A DNA stretch of 64,000 bases from NCBI RefSeq assembly GCF_001280505.1, contig NZ_LBIO01000048.1:33218-97217 (forward strand). The letters are read 5' to 3'. The notes under the pieces are model-generated. The model worked only from the letters and a program-made list of their open reading frames with translations. It made no database searches and had not been told where the DNA came from. Numbering within the stretch: the first letter of the stretch is position 1; the number at the start of each line of letters is the position of its first letter. The stretch comes from Mangrovimonas sp. TPBH4. Its GTDB lineage: Bacteria; Bacteroidota; Bacteroidia; Flavobacteriales; Flavobacteriaceae. Position numbers and translations under genes: made by a program. This document shows positions 53,077-63,700 of the stretch, one piece after another.

Positions 53077-53895
53077 CTATTTTTTAAGTATTCGGAATGT
53101 TTCAGTTTTATCCAAAATGGATGCCTGTACAAAATAAGCTCCAGAATGAAGGTTTGATAAATCAATTTGACTATTCATTTCATTTGGACTCAACTGCAAT
53201 ACTTTTTGTCCCAATGAGTTAAATACTTGAACACTATGAATAACAGAAGGGGATTTTAAATTAAGTACATCTTCTACAGGATTAGGGTAAAAGCTAAACT
53301 CTGCAATAGGATCTTCCACATCCTCTACTCCTAAAGTAAATTGCCCTACAGACACATTATCTACATACCATGAATCTCCGTCATTCTGAATCCTTACAAA
53401 AGCAATATAAATTTGCTCTCCATCATACTCACTTAAATCCACAATTTTCTCTTCATACACTTGTGCATCATCATTCAATTCATCCTCATCCCAAGTTATA
53501 AGAGTATCAAAATCTGCTGGAGCAGTTTGAGAGGCTGTAGAAACTCTAATTTGAAATATCGTTCCATAATCATCATCAAACCCTTGACGTGTATAAAATC
53601 TTAACTCAGCATTTGTAGCGTTGGTTAAATCTATTTGACTAGTAACCATCCAATCTTCAGTATCAAACTCTGCGACTTCATACATAATGTGAGCCGCATT
53701 ACTTCCCTCATAGGGATTACTTTGGTTCACAACCCAATCTTCATCTCCAGATCCTCCTATATCGAATACAGCCCAATCAGCCGGAGGAAAACCATCTTCG
53801 AATCCTTCAAAAAAACCCTCAAAAGTTTGGGCATTGGAGTGGAAAATAAATGAGAGAGAAAGGATTGCAATCCATACAAAAGTAGTTTTTTTCAT
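53077..53895 (-). CDS. T9SS-exported choice-of-anchor J protein
   Basis: A 272-residue secreted protein. Signal peptide (1-22, ending SNAQ), one choice-of-anchor J/cleaved-adhesin jelly-roll domain (about 25-185: FEDGFPPADWAVFD, EDWMVTSQIDLTNATNAELRFYTRQGF, SWYVDNVSVG), and a type A T9SS sorting domain (about 200-272: FYPNPVEDVLNLKSP to FRILKK). The domain binds carbohydrate or protein in known relatives. The ATG at 53895 gives the right signal peptide. It is first in position of a four-gene block. Confidence 0.92.
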   Translation of the reverse strand: MKKTTFVWIAILSLSFIFHSNAQTFEGFFEGFEDGFPPADWAVFDIGGSGDEDWVVNQSNPYEGSNAAHIMYEVAEFDTEDWMVTSQIDLTNATNAELRFYTRQGFDDDYGTIFQIRVSTASQTAPADFDTLITWDEDELNDDAQVYEEKIVDLSEYDGEQIYIAFVRIQNDGDSWYVDNVSVGQFTLGVEDVEDPIAEFSFYPNPVEDVLNLKSPSVIHSVQVFNSLGQKVLQLSPNEMNSQIDLSNLHSGAYFVQASILDKTETFRILKK

Positions 53896-54093
53896 ATCAT
53901 TAAATTTAATCAATTATAGCATTCTAAATTTACCTATAAAATACTTCAAATCAATTAGTTAAATATTAAAATCGATTAAACGCCAATTATTTCGACTAAA
54001 ATCTCCCAACATATTCAATGCAAAAGCACAAAAACATCCGATTATATACCGTTTCCACCAACCATCAATATTATATCAAGATCTTTAAAAAAT
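53896..54093. other. Intergenic, no gene seen
   Basis: AT-rich spacer of about 200 bases before the next terminator. No TAnnTTTG element lies close to the gene on either strand. No RNA gene recognised. Confidence 0.4.
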
Positions 54094-54124
54094 AAAAAAA
54101 TGGCTTTTACAAGCCACTTTTTTT
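54094..54124 (-). terminator. Terminator of the 846-residue T9SS gene
   Basis: TGGCTT-TTAC-AAGCCA (54101-54116) with an A run on the left and a T run on the right; functional on the minus strand. Confidence 0.75.
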
Positions 54125-54144
54125 CATAAGATAAATTATAATTT

Positions 54145-56685
54145 TTATTGCTTCACAATCCTAATAGTCTTGACCACATTATCTATTGAAACCTGAATAA
54201 AATAAGCTCCAGATGGCAACATGGTCATATCAATATTACTTTCAATTTTTGCAGGGTTAAGCCTCAACACTTCTTTTCCAATCATATCAAAAACAGTCAC
54301 ATTTTCGATATTTGAACCGGCTTTGAGGGTTAACACATTTTCTACTGGATTTGGATAATATTGAAACATTCCTTCACTTTCCTTGTCCTCGATAGATAAG
54401 GTAGAAGATGACCATACCTTTAAACTGAATGTTGGAACTGTCTCTACGGCTTCAGAATAGCTATAAACTCTCACGTAATAGGTATTCCCCTGAATTAAAT
54501 CGAATTCCATTATTTCTGGATTTTGGCCAATATCTTTACAACTAATATGCTCCAATGCTCCACAAGTCCCTTCAAGCAACTCTACAATTCCATTGAAATT
54601 ATCTTCCAAAGTAATGTTAACTTCTGAAGTTTCTGCCACAAACGAATACCAAATATCATCATTGGCAGTACCCTGTAAGCTATCACACTCTGGAGCTTCG
54701 ACGCCTGAATCTGTTGCCCCTTGGAGAGTACCATTTGTTGCCGATGCTGTAGATGCATCCAGTACATTCAATTGATGTGTTACCATAAGCGCCGAATCGC
54801 AATCATCATTACTTGGAGGACAGTAAAAATTCAATGTCCCTAAATTGGTGTTACATGAAGCATCTTCCCCATGTCTCAGGATCAACGTTTTACTATCCCC
54901 ATTGGCAAAAGGGCCTATTTGAGTAGTTCCTAAACCTAATATGGTCCATGTCAATGTACCATCTGTAATGTTTGGATTACCATTCCCTAAATCAGTAATA
55001 TCAATTGCGATAAAAAACTGATTATTATTACAATCTGGCACTACCTCAGCTGAACCTTGAGGGGGCAAACAACTACCTTCTACAATGTTCACCGTAACAT
55101 CTACTGTGACACTTTTTGCGTTATTATTACAAGGATTGGAGGCATTCTCTTCGCTATAGGCAGAAACAATACGCATTCTATGTTCTCCCAATGAAGCATC
55201 TTCAGGCATCATAAAAGAAGCGTCCACAATACTTACTGGTTCAAAATTAGAAGATCCCGTAAAAAACAATTCCGAAGCATCAAATTCCAAATCGTCATTA
55301 AGGTCGATCCATAAATTCACATTATAAGCCCAAGTTGTCAAAAATTCAATTTCTATATCTGCCATTGTATCTTGGCTCAACTCTGCTGCTATATTGGTAA
55401 AGTCTTCGTAACTATTATCCCCCGTACTTTCATATAATGTGTCACCTACATTCAGACTTCCGATACCATCATTGTCAACACTTACAGGATTGGATTCACA
55501 ATAACATACTGATGAATTGGTTGTAAATTCACCTTCCGCACAACCTGTAGACTGTCCAACAGAGTTATAAGCTATGACAGACGCATAATAAGTCGTGTTC
55601 GGGCCTACTGAGGATACTGTATAAGAAGTTGACAAACCATTGTCTTCATTATTTGCCAAATCATTTCCTCCTGAGGTCGTACCTAAGGTTACATAATACC
55701 CTTCAGCACCTGCTACATCCTCCCAAGTAACCTCAAAATCATAATTACCACATTCATCCAAATCAGCCGTAAGCTCAGGACAGGCAGGCAGTGATGCCGT
55801 TGTAAATGACGCTTCTGAACATCCTGTTGCATTTCCATTGGCATTGTAAGGTGTAATGGTTACATAATAAGTAGTTCCTTCCTGTAAATCCAAATTATAG
55901 GACAATACGTTACCTACATCATAACTATCTAAAATTTCGGCACCTCCCGAAGTTATGCCAACAGATAACAGATAACCTTCAGGGTCTCCAGAGGCTTCAG
56001 TCCAAGTTAGATTAGTAAGGAGCGATACTCCTGAAGCACCATCAAGAGGAGCTGTTAATACTGCATCACAAATTGGAGGTAAACTCATCTCAAGCCCTCC
56101 TAAAATTACATTGGTATAACCTGCAACTAAATTACCAGATCCGTTAAAAGTTGATGGGTCTGGATTTGCACCATCCGTCTCATAATACAAACTTCTATAT
56201 GAAGTTGCACTAGTCATTCTACAAGAATTAGCACAATCGTAATCTAGTTCGTTTTCATCTACAGCAATTAACAAATTATCTGCATTGTTGTAATTAAAAG
56301 GCGTGTCCAATACAATTTCGATCCAGTTGCCATTTCCTGGGTAAGAAACAGTTCCTGAAAATACTTGGGTTAAATTGTCGATGATTTCCCAATCTGTAGC
56401 AGACGAAAACGCCGATTTAGCCGTATGCCCCAAATAAATAGTCCAATCTGAACTATTACTATTCTCCCCTGCCGACGAATTAAAGTAGAATGACAAAGAA
56501 GTAATTTCCCCGATGGAATTAATCTCCGTTTGATAGATTATTTGCTGACTATAACTGTAATTATAACAACTTGAAACCGGTAATTGTGAAGTGGTCCCGA
56601 CACCATCTCCTATTGAAATTTGCGCATTTGCAAAAAATGTTAAAAGGAAAAAATAAATGGTCCACAGAAAAGTAGTTTTTTTCAT
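54145..56685 (-). CDS. Modular T9SS surface protein with FN3 and GEVED domains
   Basis: An 846-residue secreted protein. Signal peptide (ending NAQ), an N-terminal jelly-roll-like domain (25-200), two fibronectin type III domains (about 205-295 and 300-390), a GEVED domain (about 395-535, with NLWIDLNDDLEFDASE), an Ig-like module ending NFYCPP, a PPC-like beta domain (DDIWYSFVAETSEVNITLEDNFNGIVELLEGTCGAL), and a type A T9SS sorting domain from about 770. Expected on the cell surface or released, with adhesion or binding roles. It shares modules with the 1045-residue neighbour. Confidence 0.92.
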   Translation of the reverse strand: MKKTTFLWTIYFFLLTFFANAQISIGDGVGTTSQLPVSSCYNYSYSQQIIYQTEINSIGEITSLSFYFNSSAGENSNSSDWTIYLGHTAKSAFSSATDWEIIDNLTQVFSGTVSYPGNGNWIEIVLDTPFNYNNADNLLIAVDENELDYDCANSCRMTSATSYRSLYYETDGANPDPSTFNGSGNLVAGYTNVILGGLEMSLPPICDAVLTAPLDGASGVSLLTNLTWTEASGDPEGYLLSVGITSGGAEILDSYDVGNVLSYNLDLQEGTTYYVTITPYNANGNATGCSEASFTTASLPACPELTADLDECGNYDFEVTWEDVAGAEGYYVTLGTTSGGNDLANNEDNGLSTSYTVSSVGPNTTYYASVIAYNSVGQSTGCAEGEFTTNSSVCYCESNPVSVDNDGIGSLNVGDTLYESTGDNSYEDFTNIAAELSQDTMADIEIEFLTTWAYNVNLWIDLNDDLEFDASELFFTGSSNFEPVSIVDASFMMPEDASLGEHRMRIVSAYSEENASNPCNNNAKSVTVDVTVNIVEGSCLPPQGSAEVVPDCNNNQFFIAIDITDLGNGNPNITDGTLTWTILGLGTTQIGPFANGDSKTLILRHGEDASCNTNLGTLNFYCPPSNDDCDSALMVTHQLNVLDASTASATNGTLQGATDSGVEAPECDSLQGTANDDIWYSFVAETSEVNITLEDNFNGIVELLEGTCGALEHISCKDIGQNPEIMEFDLIQGNTYYVRVYSYSEAVETVPTFSLKVWSSSTLSIEDKESEGMFQYYPNPVENVLTLKAGSNIENVTVFDMIGKEVLRLNPAKIESNIDMTMLPSGAYFIQVSIDNVVKTIRIVKQ

Positions 56686-56864
56686 GTAGCGTAGAATATT
56701 AGTTTAGTTAAAAAAGGTTACTAAAACGAAGTCTTGCATAATGACATCCTATAGAGAATCAACACACTACCATCGTTTAAAACCCAAATATACCGATTAA
56801 ATACGTTTTTTCCTATATTTTCCTATGGCTTCCTACATAATTCACGGTACTTAAATTCCTCTTT

Positions 56865-56901
56865 ACAACAAAAAAAGAGAGGCATCAACACCTCTCTTTT
56901 C
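56865..56901 (-). terminator. Terminator of the 1202-residue T9SS gene
   Basis: AAAAGAGAGG (56873-56882) pairs with CCTCTCTTTT (56891-56900) around eight bases; the minus strand then has a long T run. Confidence 0.8.
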
Positions 56902-56923
56902 CAAAAATCTTATATACAACCAG

Positions 56924-59900
56924 TTACCTTTTAATAATCCTGATTATCTCAGTTTTACTATTAATTATAACTTTTACAAAATAAGCTCCAGATTGTAGTT
57001 GAGACATCTCAACATCACTTGATACCGAATTTGGAGCAACCTTCATTACTTCTTGCCCTAGCATGTTCACTACTATGATTGTTTCCATATTGTGTTGAGA
57101 GCGAATTGACAACTTATCATTTACTGGGTTTGGGAAATATGTAATGCTATTTAACGCTTCATTGAAATCGTTTATCCCTAAAGTTTCATTAGTTGACACC
57201 TCCAAACAAAATGTCCCTACTCTTGAAGAATTATAACCAGATACCCTTACGAAATAAGTCTCTCCAACATTCACCTCAAAATCCTCGATAAAGGAATTCC
57301 AACTAGAACCGTTACTTAAAATTTCTGTCCCACCATCATTATCACAGTCCTCTTCTACTAAAGCTCCACAATCACCAGAATACACCGCTATTTCTGTATC
57401 CACATTTGTTCCTCCTGTAAAATCCGTTGAAATATTAACTGAACTGGTTCCTTCTGGCACAGTAAAAGAAAACCAGACATCATTTTCCCCATAATCAAAA
57501 CATTCTGCTTCACCAAGACCTGAGTCCGTCGCGCCCGTATTATCTCCGTTATTATTGATTCCGTCGCAATACCCGGCATCTACATTTATTACAACTGCTC
57601 CTTCACATTCATCATTAACAGGAGGACATGAATAATTAAAGCTATCTAATTCAAAGTTACAGTCTGTATTAGAGTGAACGGCTGAAATAGTAACCTCGGT
57701 GCCATTTGGATAAGGTCCAAAGTTGTAAAATGGCTGAGACTCAGATATTGTTTGTTCCTGATTCCCGTCAGACAATGAGGTCAAATCTCCAAATTCCGTC
57801 ACTGCAACATCTATATAAAATTGATTATTATCACAATCAGGAACAATTGCCGCTGCAATATTGGCAGGAGTACAGGTAATATAATAACCGCAAAGATTAA
57901 AAGTTCCTTCTTCATCATTACCATAATCATATACTTTAAGATAATAGATTTCCCCTACTGTTAAACCCGAAATTTCCCATGGCCAACCACTAGAAAACTC
58001 AGTACAATCCAACTCAGTAAAATCATCTGGTGTTCCAGAATAAATTGCTCCTGCAACCGATGTTAGTCCTGAAACATTAGAAACATTTAATATAAAACCT
58101 TCTGCAGGCGCCTCAATGGTATACCATAAATCTCCCCCATCGTAGTCTCCGCAACTTGGCGTCCCCACTCCTGAATCCGTGGCAGCTACATTACTTATCT
58201 CTGTAATAGTATTATCTCCACAAGAAGTTCCAATGTCAAGTGTTAAAGCTATCGCTGTTGATGGCAAGTCATTATCAGGAGGACATGTATAGTCATAACT
58301 ACCAACTTCAAAATCACAATATTCATCGGTATGAATGGCATCAATATCAACTTCAGAACCACTTATGTAAGGACCAAAAGTATATGTACCAGAACCTGTT
58401 ACATCAATCGCAGTAGTACCATCCGACAAATGCAAAATATCACCTTGATCAGTCACTTCAACTTCAATAGAAAACTCTCCATTATCGCAATTTGCTACAA
58501 TTGTCCCAGAAGCCTCTCCTTCCAAACAAGGCAACGTTCCCACACAAATATCAAAGTTATTATATTGAATAGTGCCATACCATCCATAAACTCTCACGTA
58601 ATAGGTTGTTCCCACGTCGAGACCTTCTAAAATTAAATTATTAGGGTCACTATCATCAACAAATACTAGAGCCTCGCATCCTGCTGTAGCATCATATACG
58701 GCCATTCCCATATCAACGCTGGTACTAGTCCCGCCTCCTTGATTCTCTACATTACTAATTTCAATTTCATGAGCCGGATAGGTTGCTACAAATGAAAACC
58801 AAACATCGGTATTAGGAGTTCCTGTAACATCATCTTCCTGTGCTGATTCAGTAGCTCCTAATGTAGTCCCGTTTGTTACTATGGTACATTCCAAATCTTC
58901 ATTGACAGTCAAGGCAATCGCACCGGAACAATCATCATTTTCAGGAGCTATAGGAAGCGTGGAAAAAGTATAAGGACCAGCCCAACTACTAGTACCATCA
59001 GACTCACAATCGGCCTGTACATAGAAATCATATTCGGTAAACGGTATTAAATCGCTTTTGGTAAATCCGTTGGTAACACCTATATCAGTTGGTGTTCCAG
59101 TTGCTGTTCCTCCTTCCAAAACCACTTCCACATTGTATATTGAGGCATCACCATTCTCCATCCAACTTAAATTGGCAGAAGTTGAAGTGATACCTGAAAC
59201 TGATAAATCAGAAACAGGTATACAAGATGGAATAGGTTCCCAAATCATGTCATCTATATAAACGTAAGTATATGTAGAAGTGGAAAGCCTTCTTATAGCA
59301 ATATAAGTATCTGTCCCAACATATTCATCGAAATAAACAACGTATTCATCAAATGTTGTCGTTAAATCAATCGTTTCCAACACCGTAAATGTACTTCCAT
59401 CACTAGGATCAGCTATGGTCCCAACTTCAATATCTTGAGTCGAAGAACTATTTCTAGCAAAAAAACGTAATTGATGAGTCCCTGCTCCCAGGTTTGACAA
59501 AACAGGAGACACTAGCATTATATTCGTTTCACTCGTTGAACTAGAGTTATATAAACTAACACCATTGGGTTCTGTATTATCTGCTGAAGTTGAAGTCCCC
59601 ACAGTTGCATACGAAGATGCACCGTTATCGATAACGGAAGACCAACAAGCGGGTAAATCTGGAGTGGAAACCAAGTCGAAATTTTCGCTAAAACTATCTA
59701 TTGCCTCACATGCCGTAGTAAAAGCATAAGGCCCAGACCAGGAACTCAAATCTCCTTCCCCACAATCTGCCTGATAATAAACATAATAAGTAGTATAGGG
59801 CTGTAAATTTATAGCATTGTAAACAGGGGATTCCGTTGCATTGGCTGAATCTTCCTCTTCCCCATTTCCAGGAGAAAAATTAGCCTCTGCTTTCCACTCC

Positions 59901-60532
59901 AGATTCCAAGAAATTTCACTTCCTCCCGCTGACCATTCTAGATTAGCAGTAGAAGATGTTACAGATGTGGCCGTCATATCTAATGGTTCTAGACAAGAAG
60001 GCGCCGGGCCTGCAAAAAAGTCATCAATATAGAGCTCGTCTGCCCAATCACCAACATATTTAAAAGCAATATAAACTGTTTGACCGGCATAGGAATCTAA
60101 ATTCAGTGAAAATTCAGTCCATAAATTTTCGGAGAAATTAGCATCTAAATCATAGATTTCAGTAAAATCACTAGGGTTTGTGACAGGATCTCCTGAGGAT
60201 GTAGAAATCCAAACCCCTGATTCAACACTATAACTAGGGTAAGTCTGGTTGTAATAAAATGATATAATATCTCCGGTAGAAACGGAGTAAGCCGGAGAAA
60301 TCATCCATGATGTAGACTCTACAGAAATATTATCATCATTGTGATAATAGGAATATGTACCTGTATTTGCTCTTGAGCTTGTTTGTACAAAACCAGGATC
60401 ATCTCCTTCTGTTTGCATAAAAGTCCATCCTGAAGGCGGATCTGTTTCAAAGCCCTCAGTTATTTGAGCACTATTTTCCAAGGAAAAACCCAAACAACAC
60501 AAAGCAAAAAGCCATAATGTAATTTTCTTCAT
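56924..60532 (-). CDS. Large modular T9SS surface protein with repeated binding domains
   Basis: A 1202-residue secreted protein. Signal peptide (ending SAQ), choice-of-anchor J domain (25-170), FN3 domain (SCLEPLDMTATSVTSSTANLEWSAGG), a second jelly-roll domain (about 275-430), another FN3 (SCIPVSDLSVSGITSTSANLSW), then alternating PPC-like (DVWFSF/DLWYTI) and Ig-like CPP-ending modules (three copies each), and a type A T9SS sorting domain from about 1125. It is an adhesin-like architecture. Its C-terminal DNA is nearly identical to that of the 1045-residue gene, implying recent duplication or exchange. Confidence 0.92.
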   Translation of the reverse strand: MKKITLWLFALCCLGFSLENSAQITEGFETDPPSGWTFMQTEGDDPGFVQTSSRANTGTYSYYHNDDNISVESTSWMISPAYSVSTGDIISFYYNQTYPSYSVESGVWISTSSGDPVTNPSDFTEIYDLDANFSENLWTEFSLNLDSYAGQTVYIAFKYVGDWADELYIDDFFAGPAPSCLEPLDMTATSVTSSTANLEWSAGGSEISWNLEWKAEANFSPGNGEEEDSANATESPVYNAINLQPYTTYYVYYQADCGEGDLSSWSGPYAFTTACEAIDSFSENFDLVSTPDLPACWSSVIDNGASSYATVGTSTSADNTEPNGVSLYNSSSTSETNIMLVSPVLSNLGAGTHQLRFFARNSSSTQDIEVGTIADPSDGSTFTVLETIDLTTTFDEYVVYFDEYVGTDTYIAIRRLSTSTYTYVYIDDMIWEPIPSCIPVSDLSVSGITSTSANLSWMENGDASIYNVEVVLEGGTATGTPTDIGVTNGFTKSDLIPFTEYDFYVQADCESDGTSSWAGPYTFSTLPIAPENDDCSGAIALTVNEDLECTIVTNGTTLGATESAQEDDVTGTPNTDVWFSFVATYPAHEIEISNVENQGGGTSTSVDMGMAVYDATAGCEALVFVDDSDPNNLILEGLDVGTTYYVRVYGWYGTIQYNNFDICVGTLPCLEGEASGTIVANCDNGEFSIEVEVTDQGDILHLSDGTTAIDVTGSGTYTFGPYISGSEVDIDAIHTDEYCDFEVGSYDYTCPPDNDLPSTAIALTLDIGTSCGDNTITEISNVAATDSGVGTPSCGDYDGGDLWYTIEAPAEGFILNVSNVSGLTSVAGAIYSGTPDDFTELDCTEFSSGWPWEISGLTVGEIYYLKVYDYGNDEEGTFNLCGYYITCTPANIAAAIVPDCDNNQFYIDVAVTEFGDLTSLSDGNQEQTISESQPFYNFGPYPNGTEVTISAVHSNTDCNFELDSFNYSCPPVNDECEGAVVINVDAGYCDGINNNGDNTGATDSGLGEAECFDYGENDVWFSFTVPEGTSSVNISTDFTGGTNVDTEIAVYSGDCGALVEEDCDNDGGTEILSNGSSWNSFIEDFEVNVGETYFVRVSGYNSSRVGTFCLEVSTNETLGINDFNEALNSITYFPNPVNDKLSIRSQHNMETIIVVNMLGQEVMKVAPNSVSSDVEMSQLQSGAYFVKVIINSKTEIIRIIKR

Positions 60533-60725
60533 AAAGTTATATTTTTGTTATTAAAAAGTTATTTGCAAATAAATGCTTTAAAAATTTACCTACAACAACA
60601 AAAACACATAATCGACCAAACACAAAATACTCAGATTAACTGTTAAATAAATTACAAATATAAACTAAATGTTATTTATTTAACAAACATAAAACCCTTG
60701 GGAATTTTGTAAAAGGAGAAAATAA

Positions 60726-60760
60726 TAACAAAAAAAAGGAGCCTAGAGGCTCCTTTTTCG
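60726..60760 (-). terminator. Terminator of the 1045-residue T9SS gene
   Basis: AAAAGGAGCC (60734-60743) pairs with GGCTCCTTTT (60748-60757) around TAGA, with a T run on the minus strand. Confidence 0.85.
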
Positions 60761-60778
60761 TACGAGTATATGATTAAT

Positions 60779-63700
60779 TTACTCCTTTATAATTCTAACA
60801 ATTTCAGATGTATCTCCTACATTAACTTTCACAAAATAAGCTCCAGCTTGTAGTTTAGACATCTCAACATCACTCGATACCGAATTTGGAACAACTCTCA
60901 TCACTTCTTGTCCTAACATATTTATCACTGTAATTGATTCAATATTATGTTGGGCGCGAATTGACAATTTATCATTTACAGGGTTTGGGAAATATGTAAA
61001 GCTATTTGATGTTTCATTTAAATCACCCACTCCCAAAGTTTCTGTAGACCATATTTTCAATTCAAATGTTGGATCGGATGGAGTTGAAGAGCTATAGGCA
61101 AAAACCCTTACATAATAAGTAGATCCAACTGTTAGGCCTGTAGCATCAATCTGAACAGGGTCACCTAAATCCTTACATGCCATATGCACTAATGAGCCAC
61201 AGTCTCCTTCAAACAACTCAACTACACCATCAAAAGCGTCATCTAAACTGATGTAAACATCTGTCGTCAAGGCTTCAAATGAATACCATACATCATCATT
61301 AGGAGTTCCCGTCCACCCATCACATGTTGGCGCTTCAACACCTGAATCTGTAGCTCCTACTAAAGTACCTGCTACTCCGGTTGCCTCGTCCACATCCATA
61401 ATATCCGTTTCTTGAACCATAGCAACGGCACCGTCACACTCATCATTGTCTGGAGGACATGTATAATTAAAACTATTAACTTCAAAATCACAACTAGCAT
61501 CCGTATGCACAGCGGAAATAGTAACTTCTGTCCCATTTACATAAGGTCCAAAATTGTACAGGGGCTGAGCATCTGATACTGTTTGCGTTTGCGTACCATC
61601 AGTTAATTCTGTTAAGCTACCAAATGAGGTAACTACCACATCTACATAATATTGTTCGTTTTCACAATCTGGCACAGCTGCAGCAACAGCTTCAGCAGAC
61701 ACACAATCATAAACCAACCATTCCAAAACAAACTCACCACTACCCGTAGAATACGCTGATTGAATCCAATACACGGTTTGATCTTCCCCTGTATCATTGG
61801 TCCAAGTAATGTGCTCTGTATCCGAATCATCAATACAATCAATCAAAATATCACCAGGACAACTGGCTCCATAAGCCAATCTATGTTTAGAATCGTAAGC
61901 ATTTGACACCTGTCCTATTTCAATTGTTGATCCATCTGGAACCATAATGGAATACACCATATCAGGAGCTTCATCATTGGTTAAACAGTCCTGGTCAAAA
62001 TCGTTTGTCGCATATTCTGTTGATGCTGTTAATGGGCTTGACAGTGTCCCTAAGTCTATTACCCCCTCACAAGTATCGTTATCAGGTGGGCAATTGTAGG
62101 TAAAGGTTCCTAAAGACACATTACACATTTCATTCTCACCGTGCTGTAAAGTCAATTCCTTACTGTCTCCTGTTGCAAAAGGTCCTATTTGCATCACTCC
62201 AACCTGACTTACTCCCCAGGTTAAAGTACCATCGGTAATTGAAGGTGATCCATCTCCCAAATCAACCACATCAATGGCAATGAAAAATTGATTATACTGA
62301 CAATCCTCCACCACAGAAACAGTAGCCTCAGCCGGATCACAAGGCAAGTCAAGAATCTCTACTGTATAATCATGAGCTTCACCGTAACCACTTGTATTAC
62401 AAGGCATGGGTTGAGAGTTCCATCTATCTCCAACCCGCATTCTATAAGTGCCAGGCAGTACCGATTCTGGAATAATTAACGTACCATTTGTAACGGCACT
62501 TGAATTCGACCCCGTACTTTCATCAACCGCCACCAATTCAATTGATCCTTCAGAATCATCAAACTCATAGTCTTCATTAAAATCAATCCAAATTCTCACT
62601 TTTTGGCTTCCAAAGGCATGCCCCACCGAATAATCATAAGAAGTATTATTGTATAAGGTAATCGTCACATCTGAGAAATCACCATAAGCACCTTCAGAAC
62701 ATCCTGTATCCAAATGGCTAAACTCAACTTCCGGAATTTCAAAATCATTTATTTGATCCCCACTAGCGCACCCACTGGAAAAGGCAGGAGCACAATAACA
62801 TTCATTTTCGCTTGTTGTTAACATAATCTCAGAACATCCTGTAGACTCTCCTACGGAATTATAAGCTATAATGGTGGCATAATAAGTAGAACCTGCCATA
62901 GGGCTAGAAATACTGTATGAGGTACTTGTACCGTTGTCCTCAGAATCCGCAACATCTGTTCCTCCCGAAGTGGTTCCAACCGTTACATAGTACCCATCAG
63001 CATTAGCAATTTCATCCCAGGTAATATCAAAATCATAGTTTCCACAATCGTCCATAACCGTAGTGTCCACCGGGCACTCTGGTAAAACCGTAGTTGTAAA
63101 ACTTTCCTCTACACAATCAGCCGCATTACCAAATGAATTATAAGGAGTAATGGTTACATAATAAGTAGTTCCTTCGGTTAAAGCCATATCATAGGTCAAC
63201 ATATTCCCAACATCCATTGCATCCAAAACATCATTCCCTCCTGAGGATGTTCCAACGGTAAGCAAATAACCTTCAGCTCCTCCGGTGGCGGCACTCCAAG
63301 TTAATCCTTCTAGTATGTTGGCATCGGTTTCTCCATCAATTGGCGAAGTAAGCATTGCATTACAGTTAGGAGGGGAAGTTACCTCTTGATTAGCACTAAA
63401 ATTATCCACATAGAAATAATAATCTCCAGCTGCCCACGTATTATAAATTCTTAGTTTGATGTCCGAACCATCCGGTAAAGAAGCTCCAGGTATTACCCCA
63501 CTCATCGTAGCACAAACATTACTAACTACATGATTGTCATCATTAATTGTAAGTGCTGTAGTCCAAGTATCTCCGTCATCCAAGGAATACTGAAACTCAG
63601 CGGTCCCCCAACCTGCCGAGGTTGGATTTGTAGCAGCAAACCAATCTACCACTTTATAATCAAAAGAAAAGCTCAAATCAGTTTCATTTGAAATTCCCAC

